From Paenibacillus alkalitolerans (lineage in GTDB: Bacteria > Bacillota > Bacilli > Paenibacillales > YIM-B00363): a DNA stretch of 64,000 nt. A program made the position numbers and the translations under genes. Position 1 is the stretch's first letter. Each line of letters starts with the position of its first letter. The DNA lies in contig NZ_JAEMXM010000017.1 of NCBI RefSeq assembly GCF_016482785.1, forward strand, positions 1 through 64,000. Direction: 5' to 3'. The notes under the pieces were generated by a model. The model made no database searches. It had not been told where the DNA came from and was given only the letters and a program-made list of their open reading frames with translations. Shown here piece by piece: positions 42,789-51,704 of this stretch.

Positions 42789-43571
42789 ATGAAGGATGAA
42801 CAATTTACGGGTCGCTATTTCGACGGGTGGGTCTCTGCCAGATATATGATTTCTTTGCCTACGATCAGAAGAGAAACATCATTATTTATTTACGGCTTCA
42901 AATATATATGGCCTGAACATCTCGTCATCTCAATTTATATTAACGGAGAACTCGTTGAACAATCGGAAATCGACGCTGGGAATTTTACCGTTCATGCGAA
43001 AATAAAGCCTGTAATGAAAGGGGTACTGGAGATTGTCTCCAGCTCTTCATTCGTGCCGAAAGCAGCGGGTTTGAACAATGATACGAGAAAACTCTCATTT
43101 CAATTGGAAGACATCGTCATTCCCGGTTTGCCCGATCCGGTAGAGCCGTACAATCATTTGTTCGGTTTTACTCCAAGAGACGCGATAGTGTTTAAGGATC
43201 GAAATACATGGGATCGTATTTCATTCGCTGCCTCCGATAACTATAAGGTTCCTGACAAAGAAATGCTGCAGCAATTGAACAACGGTTTGTGGCTGAGCAA
43301 GGAAGGTGCCTTGGTATGCTCCGTTGGCGGTGCGGTGTACCATAAATTTACCGCAGAGCGTTTAACCGAGGGGAAAGTTCAATTATTCGATAAAGATAAA
43401 CTGATAAGGGAAATGGTTATCGGCAGCGAGGGAAAATATCGGTTTAATGATCTGCCGCACGGGGAGTATCGGATCGTTGGAAAGTCGCGGGAATACAGCG
43501 ATCAAGAAATTCGGTTCGCTGCCGACGGGATGCCGAAAGTGATCCATATTCCCATGCTCCCGATTTGTTAA
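42789..43571 (+). CDS. Beta-sandwich protein with C-terminal carboxypeptidase-regulatory-like domain, unknown function
   Basis: 260 residues, soluble, no signal peptide. The N-terminal half (GRYFDGWVSARYMISLPT, LVISIYINGELVEQSEI) looks like a carbohydrate-related beta-sandwich. The C-terminal 70 residues (GKVQLFDKDKLIREMVIG, GKYRFNDLPHGEYRIVGK) have the pattern of a CarboxypepD_reg/Cna-B-like module. ATG 42789 follows GAAAGGTGAG. It lies just ahead of a GT61 glycosyltransferase gene, and the two are co-transcribed, so a role in glycan synthesis or recognition is likely. The specific function is not known. Confidence 0.65.
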   Translation: MKDEQFTGRYFDGWVSARYMISLPTIRRETSLFIYGFKYIWPEHLVISIYINGELVEQSEIDAGNFTVHAKIKPVMKGVLEIVSSSSFVPKAAGLNNDTRKLSFQLEDIVIPGLPDPVEPYNHLFGFTPRDAIVFKDRNTWDRISFAASDNYKVPDKEMLQQLNNGLWLSKEGALVCSVGGAVYHKFTAERLTEGKVQLFDKDKLIREMVIGSEGKYRFNDLPHGEYRIVGKSREYSDQEIRFAADGMPKVIHIPMLPIC

Positions 43572-43588
43572 GAAAGGAGGAGTTTCAA

Positions 43589-44737
43589 TTGACCGAAATA
43601 CTCTGGGAACAAGAGCGTTTGCCGCCTTCAGGATATTACCGGACCACGGAGGAGTGGTTCCGCGCCGGCCAACCGGAACAAAATTTTATGGAATTTTACA
43701 ACGATCATCCTAGTAATTTTACAATGCCGAAAGGGTTGGATACTTCAGCAATGCCTCGGCAATTCCACCAGCGCGTTCATCTGAACGCGTTTGTGGCGGT
43801 TATTCCCGGCGGCAGGTTATGGGGGCGGAAGGGGGCCGTCATCACGGATGACAATAAACTGTTGTGGGATGTCTCGATGGAGTATTGGGAGACATCTCCC
43901 GAGGAGCATTCCGTCTTTCGGCAATTAATATTGCCGCGTATTAAAAACTGCGGGGGAACGCTGGGCGTTCTTACCCATACGGCAAGCGATTCGTATTTCC
44001 ATTGGATGATGGACGTGCTCCCTCGCATTGATTTAATTAGGAAAACAGGAATAGCCGTAGACAAGTATGTGTTGAATACGTATTACAAACCATTGCTGTC
44101 GTTCCAAGACGAAACGTTGAATATGCTGGGTATTCCTCCGGACGCAAGAATAACTATTGACGGGAATGTACAACTGAATGCCGAGAAGCTGCTTGTGCCC
44201 TCCTTGATCGGGAGCCGGTCTCATTATCCCGCATGGACCGTTCGGTTTCTTAGAAAGGAGTTTGCCAAGTATATTGCGTACGGGCATTCAAATGTGTATA
44301 GAAGGATTTATATAAGCCGTGAAGACTCCGATTGCAGGAATGTCGTCAATGAGAAGCAGGTAATGGGGTTGCTGGAAAAGTACGGTTTTAAAAAAATGAC
44401 GCTAAGCGGTATGCCGGTAACCGAACAAATCCGAATTTTCGCGTCTGCGGATATCGTCGTTGCTCCCCACGGAGCGAATTTGACGAACATTATTTTCTGC
44501 AGACCGGGGACGAAGGTCGTCGAGATATTCTCTCCTTACTATGTGAATACAATCTATTGGGTCATGAGCAATTACGCCGGTCTAGATTATTATTATTTAC
44601 TCGGCAAGAGAGGGTTCTCTTCGAAAAGCTTGTTTGAATTTATTAGAGTTGCAGGAATACCTCACTACAATCAGCATATTGAAGTGGATATCGATCAATT
44701 GGCGGGCATTATGAAGCTTACAGGTATTGAAGCTTGA
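43589..44737 (+). CDS. GT61 (DUF563) family glycosyltransferase
   Basis: About 382 residues. GT61 features are clear in the C-terminal half: RRIYISREDSDCRNVVNE, ADIVVAPHGANLTNIIFCRPG and VVEIFSPYYVN. The middle carries GGTLGVLTHTASDSYFHWMM and DVLPRIDLIRK, also typical. The start is TTG 43589 with AAAGGAGG 8 nt away rather than the ATG at 43565, which overlaps the previous gene. Such enzymes add xylose, arabinose or related sugars to glycans or proteins. In spore-formers similar genes act on spore or surface polysaccharide, which fits the coat and ger neighbours. Confidence 0.85.
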   Translation: MTEILWEQERLPPSGYYRTTEEWFRAGQPEQNFMEFYNDHPSNFTMPKGLDTSAMPRQFHQRVHLNAFVAVIPGGRLWGRKGAVITDDNKLLWDVSMEYWETSPEEHSVFRQLILPRIKNCGGTLGVLTHTASDSYFHWMMDVLPRIDLIRKTGIAVDKYVLNTYYKPLLSFQDETLNMLGIPPDARITIDGNVQLNAEKLLVPSLIGSRSHYPAWTVRFLRKEFAKYIAYGHSNVYRRIYISREDSDCRNVVNEKQVMGLLEKYGFKKMTLSGMPVTEQIRIFASADIVVAPHGANLTNIIFCRPGTKVVEIFSPYYVNTIYWVMSNYAGLDYYYLLGKRGFSSKSLFEFIRVAGIPHYNQHIEVDIDQLAGIMKLTGIEA

Positions 44738-44829
44738 ATCAAGCAATCAACGACTCGTCTGTCCATTGCATAGTTGCCGTTCAAATGTCGAATACTGGAA
44801 ACAGAACCGATGTTGAATGGGGCCTGCTT

Positions 44830-46422
44830 ATGTCACTGCGATGGCTTTCTCGATTGAAGAAGAAACACAAGAAGAACAAAGAACGCATTCGCGAGATCGG
44901 ATTTGCCGAGAAGAACGAACCGCTTGAGCTCGATCTGCAGCTCACGCTGAACCGTATCAAGCAAGAGCTGGGGAATAGTCCGGATGTGGTTGTCCGCACG
45001 TTTGACATAGGAATCGAACCGCAAATCCGGGTTGCGGCCGTCTATTTAGACGGGTTGACGAACAAGGACAAGGTGAATGACTTTGTCGCCCGCGCGTTAT
45101 TGTTGGAACCTGAGAAAGACGCGGGGAAACCGATCGAACCCCAGAGCATGTTTGACGTCATCCTGTCACGCGCGGTGACTGTCGGCGATGTCAAGGTTAA
45201 GAACGACTGGAACGGGATGCTGTATCACATTTTATCCGGAGAAATCGCTGTATTTGTCCACGGGTGTCCGGGGGCGATCGTCGGAAACATTCGGGGCGGC
45301 GAATGGAGAAGCGTATCGGAGCCGAAAACAGAAGTCAACATCCGCGGTCCGAAAGACAGCTTTAATGAATCTCTCGCCACCAATGTTTCCCTGATCCGGC
45401 GCAGACTGAAAAGCCCGAAGCTTTGGCTGGAATCGATGAGAATCGGGAACGTGTCGGAGACGGAAGTCGCAATTATGTACTTGAAGGAAATTGCGGAGGA
45501 TTCGCTTGTCGAGGAAGTGAAGCGGCGGTTGAAAGACATTCGAATCGATGCCGTGTTGGAATCCGGCAATATCGAAGAATTGGTTCAGGATGAAACGTTG
45601 ACGCCGTTTCCGACGGTGTTCAATACGGAGCGGCCGGATGTGGTGGCCGGAAATTTGCTGGAAGGGCGGGTCGCGGTGTTCGTTGACGGCACACCGAACA
45701 CCCTTATCTTGCCGACTACCTTTTCGCAATTTTTCAAAGCGGCGGAAGATTACTATCAGCGGTTCGATTTCACGGTATTCATGCGATGGATCCGTTATTT
45801 CAGTTTTTTCCTTCTGCTCGTGCTTCCGTCCATCTACATTGCCGTAACCACCCACCACCACGAGATGATCCCGACGACGTTAGCCATCAATTTGTTGGCT
45901 CAGCGCGAAGGTGTTCCGTTTCCCGCATTCATCGAAGCTTTAATAATGGAAATCACGTTCGAGATTATGCGGGAGGCCGGAACCCGAATGCCTAGAGCGA
46001 TCGGACAAGCGGTGTCGATCGTCGGCGCCATCGTGTTGGGGCAAGCGGCTGTGGAAGCGGGGATCGTAACGGCGATGATGGTCATCATCGTCGCGCTGAC
46101 CGGCATCGCCAGCTTTGCAACGCCCGGCATCACACTTTCCAACTCGGCGCGGCTGATCCGGTTTCCGTTGATGATTGCTGCATCCACATTTGGTTTCTAC
46201 GGAGTTATCATGGGGATGATTCTGATGGTGGCTCACATGTGCGGCTTGCGGTCTTTCGGGGTACCGTACATGTCTCCGTTCGCTCCGTTCGGACTCAGGC
46301 ATCAGCAGGACGCGATATGGCGTGCACCGTACAAAACGTTGGCTACGCGTGCGCGGTTGTCGGGCGCAGTGGAGGGGCCTTCCCGCCCGATATGGGGAGG
46401 AGAGGAAGAACGTGAAACGTAA
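44830..46422 (+). CDS. Spore germination protein, GerA family (operon 1)
   Basis: About 530 residues: N-terminal soluble region with basic MSLRWLSRLKKKHKKNKERI, the GerA core (DVILSRAVTVGDVKVKNDWN, VAVFVDGTPNTLILPTTF) and a membrane region of about five TM segments (FSFFLLLVLPSIYIAVTT, AIGQAVSIVGAIVLGQAAVE). GerA subunits sit in the inner spore membrane and bind nutrient germinants. In-frame starts exist at 44734 and 44785. ATG 44830 matches usual family N-termini, although its ribosome site is weak. The GerC gene overlaps its end by 11 bp. Confidence 0.9.
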   Translation: MSLRWLSRLKKKHKKNKERIREIGFAEKNEPLELDLQLTLNRIKQELGNSPDVVVRTFDIGIEPQIRVAAVYLDGLTNKDKVNDFVARALLLEPEKDAGKPIEPQSMFDVILSRAVTVGDVKVKNDWNGMLYHILSGEIAVFVHGCPGAIVGNIRGGEWRSVSEPKTEVNIRGPKDSFNESLATNVSLIRRRLKSPKLWLESMRIGNVSETEVAIMYLKEIAEDSLVEEVKRRLKDIRIDAVLESGNIEELVQDETLTPFPTVFNTERPDVVAGNLLEGRVAVFVDGTPNTLILPTTFSQFFKAAEDYYQRFDFTVFMRWIRYFSFFLLLVLPSIYIAVTTHHHEMIPTTLAINLLAQREGVPFPAFIEALIMEITFEIMREAGTRMPRAIGQAVSIVGAIVLGQAAVEAGIVTAMMVIIVALTGIASFATPGITLSNSARLIRFPLMIAASTFGFYGVIMGMILMVAHMCGLRSFGVPYMSPFAPFGLRHQQDAIWRAPYKTLATRARLSGAVEGPSRPIWGGEEERET

Positions 46423-47611
46423 AGCGGGCCTCCTTGGTCTCTTGTTCATAGCGATGTTTCTCCTCGCGGGCTGCTGGAATTACCGGGAATTGAACGAGTT
46501 GTCCATGGCTTTGGCCATGGGAGTCGATAAGGCGCCCCGGGGAGAATTCCGGGTAACGTTTCAGATCGTAAACGCGAATGAAGTCGCCGGACAAAGAGCG
46601 ACCGGAAGAACAGTGCCGATTACGGTATACTCCAGCACGGGTAAGACTATGTTCGAAGCGATCCGTAAAGCGTCGCTGCTAGTGCCTCGAAGAATTAACG
46701 TTCAACACATGAGGGATTTCGTCATCGGGGAACGGTTGGCGAGAGAGGGGCTCAAAGAGGTATTCGATTTGATGGAACGGGATCATGAGATGAGAATGAC
46801 GACGAGGGTGTTCATTGCAAGAGGAGCCGAGGCCGAGACGATTCTAAAGGCACTGACGTCACTGGAGGGAATACCCGCCAACGCCATTCTGGGAAAACTG
46901 AAGGTGACGGGAAGAGCGCTGGGCGAGAGCTACGAGGTGGAGATCGACGATGCGATCCGAGGGCTGCAGAGAAAAGGTGGAGGTCCGGTAATCAGCGGAA
47001 TAAAGCTTGTCGGAGATCGTCCGGCCGCGGAGAATAAATCGAATGTGGAGGAGACCGAGCTTAAGGCAAAATTGCAAATCGCCGGCATGGCCCTCATTAA
47101 GGAGGGCAAGCTGGCGGGATGGATCGATAACGGTCCGGCCCGGGGCGTTTCGTGGATTACCAATAATATGCAAAGCAGTATTGTCGTGCTCGATTGCGAT
47201 AAGAAAAAGGGCAAAATCGCGATTGAAATTGTTCGCTCCATGACTAAGCTCGAGGCGAAGGTTCAGGGGAAACGGCCGCTCATCCGCATTCATATTAAAC
47301 AAATCGGCAATGTCGGCGAAGCGTTGTGTGCGGTCGATCTCAACAAATCGGCGGAAATTCTCAAGCTGCAGCGGCAATGGAACAAAGCGACCAAGAAAGA
47401 TGTAATGGCGGCCGTGAAGGCCGCGCAAAAACTGAAAACCGATGTTTTCGGATTCGGGGAAGCGGTTGAACGCGAGGGTCCTAAGGCGTGGAAGAAGATG
47501 GAGAAGGATTGGGGCCGGATTTTCGCGGAATGCGGCGTCGAAGTGAACGTCGAATCCATTATCCGGCGTACGGGCATGAGGACGAGCCCCTTCTTCAAAG
47601 AAAAGAAATAA
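46412..47611 (+). CDS. Spore germination lipoprotein, GerC family (operon 1)
   Basis: About 399 residues. The signal peptide ends with lipobox LLAGC and then WNYRELNELSMALAMGVDKA, the GerC start motif. Late blocks such as ECGVEVNVESIIRRTGMR are also conserved. The GTG at 46412 follows GGAGGAGAGGAAG. GerC is a lipoprotein on the outer face of the inner membrane and is needed for receptor function. Gene order A-C-B differs from the A-B-C order of operon 2. Confidence 0.92.
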   Translation: MKRKAGLLGLLFIAMFLLAGCWNYRELNELSMALAMGVDKAPRGEFRVTFQIVNANEVAGQRATGRTVPITVYSSTGKTMFEAIRKASLLVPRRINVQHMRDFVIGERLAREGLKEVFDLMERDHEMRMTTRVFIARGAEAETILKALTSLEGIPANAILGKLKVTGRALGESYEVEIDDAIRGLQRKGGGPVISGIKLVGDRPAAENKSNVEETELKAKLQIAGMALIKEGKLAGWIDNGPARGVSWITNNMQSSIVVLDCDKKKGKIAIEIVRSMTKLEAKVQGKRPLIRIHIKQIGNVGEALCAVDLNKSAEILKLQRQWNKATKKDVMAAVKAAQKLKTDVFGFGEAVEREGPKAWKKMEKDWGRIFAECGVEVNVESIIRRTGMRTSPFFKEKK

Positions 47612-47637
47612 TTGCGGTACACACGGCGGTGAATGCG

Positions 47638-48735
47638 GTGGAAAAAACGAGAATCAGTCCGGGACAATTGTTTGCGATACTCGTTCTGTTTGACATGGGA
47701 ACCGCGGTCATTCGCGTTCTAGGCATCAAGGCGGAGAAGGACGCCTGGCTGGCCATTCTGCTTGGGCTGCCGGCTGGCTTGGCCGTATTTCTTGTGTACG
47801 CTTCGCTTTATCGTAAGTACCCGCAGCTTTCGCTCACAGGATATATGCGGGCGATATTGGGCAAATGGATCGGCTGGCCGCTGGGTTTACTGTACGTGCT
47901 TTGGTTCATTAACGGTGCGGCAAGAGATGTGCGGGAGGGGGCGGATCTGCTTGTCAGCGCGGTGTTGGATCGGACGCCGGTTATTATAGTGGCCGCCATT
48001 ATGGTCATGTCGGTCGGGTACGTTCTATGCAAAGGAATTGAAGTGCTGGCAAGAACGGCCCAAATCTTCTTGGCGGTGTTGGCGGCAGCCGGACTGTTCA
48101 GCATACTCCTTCTGATATTCGCGGGAATAGTTGACGTCAACCGTCTTCTTCCGGTATTGGCCAACGGCTGGCTCCCTGTCATTGACACGACGCTGCGGCA
48201 GACCATCGAGTTCCCTCACGTTGAAGTGGTCTGTTTTACTTTCTTGCTGCCATATTTGAATCATCCGGTTCCGGGGATTCGCGCGGGGATCGCCGCGGTG
48301 TTGATCAGCGGACTTATTCTCAGCTTCTCGACCGCCGTCAACATAGCCGTTCTCGGTATAGATATCGCGGGACGGGCTACGTTCCCGCTATTGGCCACGA
48401 TCAGTTTGATCAATATAGGAGAGTTTATTCAGCGGTTGGATGTGCTTGTCGTGCTCACATTGATCATCGGCGATTTTTTTAAGGTCGCCGTTTATTTTTA
48501 TGCGGCGGTTATGGGGGCTGCGGATCTGTTCCAAGTAAGGGACTACCGCAGGCTTGTTTATCCTGTCGGAATTATCATTATTTATATTTCTATGATGATC
48601 GCCGGAAGTTTTTTGGAGCAAATCGAAGAAGGGGACTTATTATTATACACCGTTTGGCTAACGTTCGGCGGGGGGATACCGGTCTTGCTGCTGGCGGCTG
48701 CCGCTGTGCGCAGACGGTTCCGGCCGCAAGGGTGA
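47638..48735 (+). CDS. Spore germination permease, GerB family (operon 1)
   Basis: About 365 residues with ten hydrophobic segments of the amino acid/polyamine/organocation permease type. Family blocks include KTRISPGQLFAILVLFDMGTA, GREGADL-like VREGADLLVSAVLDRTPV and EFPHVEVVCFTFLLPYLN. GTG 47638 (or 47629) fits the family N-terminus; the longer ORF back to 47488 overlaps gerC and is spurious. Together with the preceding A and C genes it forms one nutrient receptor. Confidence 0.9.
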   Translation: MEKTRISPGQLFAILVLFDMGTAVIRVLGIKAEKDAWLAILLGLPAGLAVFLVYASLYRKYPQLSLTGYMRAILGKWIGWPLGLLYVLWFINGAARDVREGADLLVSAVLDRTPVIIVAAIMVMSVGYVLCKGIEVLARTAQIFLAVLAAAGLFSILLLIFAGIVDVNRLLPVLANGWLPVIDTTLRQTIEFPHVEVVCFTFLLPYLNHPVPGIRAGIAAVLISGLILSFSTAVNIAVLGIDIAGRATFPLLATISLINIGEFIQRLDVLVVLTLIIGDFFKVAVYFYAAVMGAADLFQVRDYRRLVYPVGIIIIYISMMIAGSFLEQIEEGDLLLYTVWLTFGGGIPVLLLAAAAVRRRFRPQG

Positions 48736-48755
48736 GTGCAAGCGGCGGGCGGCGG

Positions 48756-48971
48756 TTACTTTTTCTTTAAGAGATTAAGAACGAGCGGTTTGACGAACAC
48801 GTACAGTACGATAACCGACATGAATACGTATTCCGGACCCGTCGAGAATCTGAATGGAGTCAACAAATTTTTAAGTGATGTACGCAAATCGTATTGCAGC
48901 AGCAAGTCCAGGCCGACAACGAAGCAAGCGCTAAGGATAAAGAGCACGAAAGAAAGCATAAGTATCCGCAA
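48756..48971 (-). CDS. Small two-TM membrane protein
   Basis: 71 residues from TTG 48971 (ATG 48959 possible): hydrophobic helix MLSFVLFILSACFVVGLDLL, a loop, then YVFMSVIVLYVFVKPLVLNL and a KKK end. It is convergent with the germination operon, 20 bp from its stop. No family is recognised. Small membrane proteins near ger operons sometimes modulate receptors (GerD/GerE-type accessory roles), but nothing here shows it. Confidence 0.5.
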   Translation of the reverse strand: MRILMLSFVLFILSACFVVGLDLLLQYDLRTSLKNLLTPFRFSTGPEYVFMSVIVLYVFVKPLVLNLLKKK

Positions 48972-49317
48972 CCTAGATTCACTTCCCGCACTTAGTATTG
49001 TAACGATTATTATGATGATTACCCGGCGTTTTCATTCGGTTTGGGAGCCGGTTATGCGCATAAGATGCCTCGAAACATTTTGGAGCATGTCATCGTAAGA
49101 CGGACGCCTGCACGGCCGGAGATCGATGTATAACCGCAGGTTAAAAAATTGGTAGAGTTGCGTTTGTAATTCGTATGAAAAAAAGCTGTTCCCAGCGTGC
49201 CCTTATTGCGCGGGAACGGCTTTTTGCATTTTTGCGGAATAAAAAATTTGTCCTATTTCTCGCAGCGCCCCCATATAATCTATCAAATCCGCAAACTCAT
49301 TCGGGAGGTTATTATAA
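48972..49317 (+). other. 346-bp intergenic region with a gene-tail-like frame
   Basis: A plus-strand frame without start codon (48996-49133) reads as protein-like sequence, NDYYDDYPAFSFGLGAG and then HVIVRRTPARPEIDV before TAA, perhaps the tail of a lost small gene. A terminator follows at 49181-49226. The ribosome site TCGGGAGG before 49318 belongs to the deacetylase gene. Confidence 0.35.
49181..49226 (+). terminator. Terminator upstream of the deacetylase gene
   Basis: AAAAGCTGTTCCCAGCG pairs with CGCGGGAACGGCTTTTT (one mismatch) across TGCCCTTATTG. Confidence 0.75.
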
Positions 49318-50484
49318 ATGAGAGTGTCTTCGGGAATAAGAGCTGCAATGTTGACGATGGTTACGGTGCTGCTTCTTTCGTGGTTATATGCGGGAGCGGC
49401 CGAGGGTGCGGAGGTTAAGTCGAATGAAATAGCGGCCGAACAAAAGTACGTTATCCCTGAGAGGCCGACGGTATATTTAACTTTTGACGACGGTCCTAGC
49501 AAATTAACTCCTCAGGTGTTGGATATTTTGAAAGAGCATGACGTGAAAGCGACTTTCTTTGTTCTTGGCGAATTGGCGGAAGCAAGAGAGGAAACGGTGC
49601 GACGTATCGCTGGCGAAGGTCATGCGCTTGGCAATCATACATACGATCATGAATATGAAAATCTGTACAGCAGCTTCCTACATTTTTGGGAGCAGGTACG
49701 CAAGACCGACGAAACACTGACCCGGATTGCAGGCCAGCGGGTGCGGCTATTGCGGGCGCCGGGCGGCACGTATACAAACTTCGATTCTCACTATTTTTCT
49801 TATTTGCAAGAAGCGGGTTACATCATACACGACTGGACGCTCGATTCCGGCGATTCGAAACGGCGCGGGGTTCCCGCCGGGGAGATCGTACGCAATGTAA
49901 AGCGGGCGAGATTGTCGCATGAAGTGAATCTGCTGATGCATGACGGATCGGGCCATAAAGGGACGGTCGAAGCGCTGCCTGAAATTATTCGTTATTTCAA
50001 AGGTAAGGGTTACAGCTTTGAGGTGTTGACGGAGAAGGTGAAGCCGGTGACGTTTCGCGTCGGAAAGCTGAAGTGGAACCGCAGCATGACCGAGAGGCAG
50101 CATGAACAAGTGCTGGCCGCCATTCACGAGGCGAGCCGTGAATCGCATCCGATGCTTGCCGCCCGCCCGGAAACGGACGTTTCGCGGCCGGTACAAGTAT
50201 TGGGGAAGACTGAAGATCCCGAGCGGGAGTGGGTCGCCTTGCGGGACTGGGCGTCCGGCAAAGGGACTGTAACGTGGGATCCGGTATCGAAAACCGCTGC
50301 GTTGGCGATGGGCGGCACGATGCTGGAGTTCAGTCCTAATGCGGGCAAAGCCGTTCGGTTAGGAACGGTTGCCGAACAATCGGCTGTCGATGTGTCGTTC
50401 CGGTTTGAAAACAACAGGCTATATTTGCTGAAATCGGAAGCAGAGGCAATGTTGGCGCAAGCATATCAAACGGCGGCGACTTGA
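49318..50484 (+). CDS. Secreted CE4 polysaccharide deacetylase
   Basis: 388 residues. A signal peptide is at 1-31 (MLTMVTVLLLSWLYAGAAEGA). The NodB domain (45-245) carries all CE4 motifs: TFDDGPS (motif 1), HTYDH (motif 2, metal His pair), RAPGGTY (motif 3), DWTLDSGD (motif 4) and LLMHDGSGH (motif 5). The C-terminal 130 residues (WDPVSKTAALAMGGTMLEFS) resemble a copper amine oxidase N-like/stalk domain used for wall binding. It probably removes N-acetyl groups from peptidoglycan or a related polymer, as PdaA/PdaC-type enzymes do in spore-formers. Confidence 0.92.
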   Translation: MRVSSGIRAAMLTMVTVLLLSWLYAGAAEGAEVKSNEIAAEQKYVIPERPTVYLTFDDGPSKLTPQVLDILKEHDVKATFFVLGELAEAREETVRRIAGEGHALGNHTYDHEYENLYSSFLHFWEQVRKTDETLTRIAGQRVRLLRAPGGTYTNFDSHYFSYLQEAGYIIHDWTLDSGDSKRRGVPAGEIVRNVKRARLSHEVNLLMHDGSGHKGTVEALPEIIRYFKGKGYSFEVLTEKVKPVTFRVGKLKWNRSMTERQHEQVLAAIHEASRESHPMLAARPETDVSRPVQVLGKTEDPEREWVALRDWASGKGTVTWDPVSKTAALAMGGTMLEFSPNAGKAVRLGTVAEQSAVDVSFRFENNRLYLLKSEAEAMLAQAYQTAAT

Positions 50485-50571
50485 ACACCAGCTGGCCCCG
50501 TAAACGATTCTTGGGATAAGGCTTACTCCACTCGTGATTTTGTGTTTAAATGGATATTGGAGGTTGTCCCA

Positions 50572-51201
50572 ATGAATCCTACGATAATGTATCCGCAAAC
50601 GTTGTATCATGGCACCGTTGATGTTTGCCTCGATTCCTTTCGGACAAAGCTGCTTGACAGTACATATTGGCGGCCGGACCGGGACTTTGGCGCAGGCTTC
50701 TATACCACTACATCACTGGATCAGGCCAAGAGGTGGGCGCGGGAAGCCGCCAGGAAATACGCCGGTATCGACATTCCCTGTCCTTGTGTATTACAAATCG
50801 CGTTTGATGCGGAGAAAATTGATTTTGAGTATGAGCCAAGGGTATATTTGTCGGAAACATTTCCATGGGCGCGGTTCATCTACCTTCACCGTACTCAAGC
50901 CCGGCAAGGCTACGACCCTTGCGTCCGTCATCCGGATCTCCTGTTCGGGCCCATGGCCGACAACGATACTGGAAAGATCGTCGAAGATGCGCTACAATTG
51001 AAGAAAGATGCGCTCTGGTTTTACCGGCAAATCGTCAGATCGCGAAGCGGCAGAAGGTTAAACACTATGCAGTTGGGTAATCAAGTCGCCTTTTGCAACA
51101 CGAAGTTTGAACAGTCATTGGACTTAACCGGCTATCATATTTTTAACGGAAGAAGGTGGCAATTTCATGACCGCAAGACGGACCAGGTTGGATCGTTATG
51201 A
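50572..51201 (+). CDS. DUF3990 protein (ADP-ribosyltransferase-like fold)
   Basis: 209 residues. The opening QTLYHGTVDVCLDSF and DFGAGFYTTTSLDQAKRWA match DUF3990, whose H-G-T and G-x-G-F-Y-x-T blocks correspond to the NAD-binding His and the Tyr/Ser-Thr-x region of ADP-ribosyltransferases. A third-block Glu could not be assigned with certainty (candidate in YLSETFPWARF). ATG 50572 follows GGAGG by 8 nt. The gene overlaps the next one by 35 bp, a toxin-antitoxin-like arrangement. The function is untested. It might also be a housekeeping regulator. Confidence 0.7.
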   Translation: MNPTIMYPQTLYHGTVDVCLDSFRTKLLDSTYWRPDRDFGAGFYTTTSLDQAKRWAREAARKYAGIDIPCPCVLQIAFDAEKIDFEYEPRVYLSETFPWARFIYLHRTQARQGYDPCVRHPDLLFGPMADNDTGKIVEDALQLKKDALWFYRQIVRSRSGRRLNTMQLGNQVAFCNTKFEQSLDLTGYHIFNGRRWQFHDRKTDQVGSL

Positions 51202-51448
51202 GAGAGGGATCGTTACTCACCTTTCCAAGCGTTACGGCTATACGTTGTCGGATGCACGTGAACTTGTAATTGCATACCTCCCGGTTATTGAGAAGCTGGG
51301 CCGTTACGACAACAGCGGGGATCATGCCGATCGCCTGCATCAAGCACGCCGGAACGGACTCACGCCCGAGCTTTGGCTGCACCGGATCAACATGATCGAT
51401 GCCGGGGCATCCAGGGATGCGTCCCTGCGAAAAGCGCAATTGAACTGA
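51167..51448 (+). CDS. Small helical protein overlapping the DUF3990 gene
   Basis: 93 residues, basic and helical (YERGIVTHLSKRYGYTLSDA, RELVIAYLPVIEKLGRYDNS). No family is recognised with confidence. DUF3990 genes are often accompanied by small helical partners, and this one starts inside the DUF3990 frame (AGAAGG before the ATG). It is a candidate antitoxin or cofactor by position only. A terminator follows 13 bp after its stop. Confidence 0.6.
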   Translation: MTARRTRLDRYERGIVTHLSKRYGYTLSDARELVIAYLPVIEKLGRYDNSGDHADRLHQARRNGLTPELWLHRINMIDAGASRDASLRKAQLN

Positions 51449-51460
51449 TTCATCAGAGGT

Positions 51461-51486
51461 AAGCGGGAAACCGCTTCTTTTTTTTT
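51461..51486 (+). terminator. Terminator of the DUF3990 pair
   Basis: AAGCGG-GAAA-CCGCTT with a GNRA loop, then CTTTTTTTTT. Confidence 0.85.
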
Positions 51487-51491
51487 GATGA

Positions 51492-51569
51492 TTTTGGGGA
51501 ACAGCCGAATACGATCAAACCCAAGAGAAATTAACGGAGTGGATCCACAGGCTCCGCGATTTGCAATAA
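51492..51569 (+). pseudogene. Possible gene tail between terminators
   Basis: A frame without start codon reads AEYDQTQEKLTEWIHRLRD and ends LQ-stop, a helical protein-like C-terminus. Two TGA codons lie just upstream. It is probably the remnant of a deleted gene. Two further terminators follow: 51567-51619 (AATAAGCGC...GCGCTTATTTT) and 51634-51664 (AAGCCGGCC...GGCAGGCTTTTTT). Confidence 0.35.
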
Positions 51570-51619
51570 TAAGCGCTGTGCCGACAGAAGCCGTTGCTGT
51601 CGCGCGCGGCGCTTATTTT
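51567..51619 (+). terminator. Terminator-like hairpin
   Basis: AATAAGCGC pairs with GCGCTTATT across a 30-nt GC-rich loop that can itself pair (GACAG/CTGTC). TTTTGTTT follows. Confidence 0.5.
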
Positions 51620-51633
51620 GTTTCGCACAAATA

Positions 51634-51664
51634 CAAGCCGGCCGATTTGGCAGGCTTTTTTGTT
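51634..51664 (+). terminator. Terminator-like hairpin
   Basis: AAGCCGGCC-GATTT-GGCAGGCTT (one mismatch), then TTTTTGTTTT. Confidence 0.6.
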
Positions 51665-51704
51665 TTGGACAAAGATCAAGACAATATATTCCCTAAGTCC
51701 GCAT

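Noticed and set aside
47488-47637. N-terminal extension of GerB (start at 47488)
   Set aside because: It overlaps gerC by 120 bp and does not resemble GerB; the family N-terminus begins at 47638.
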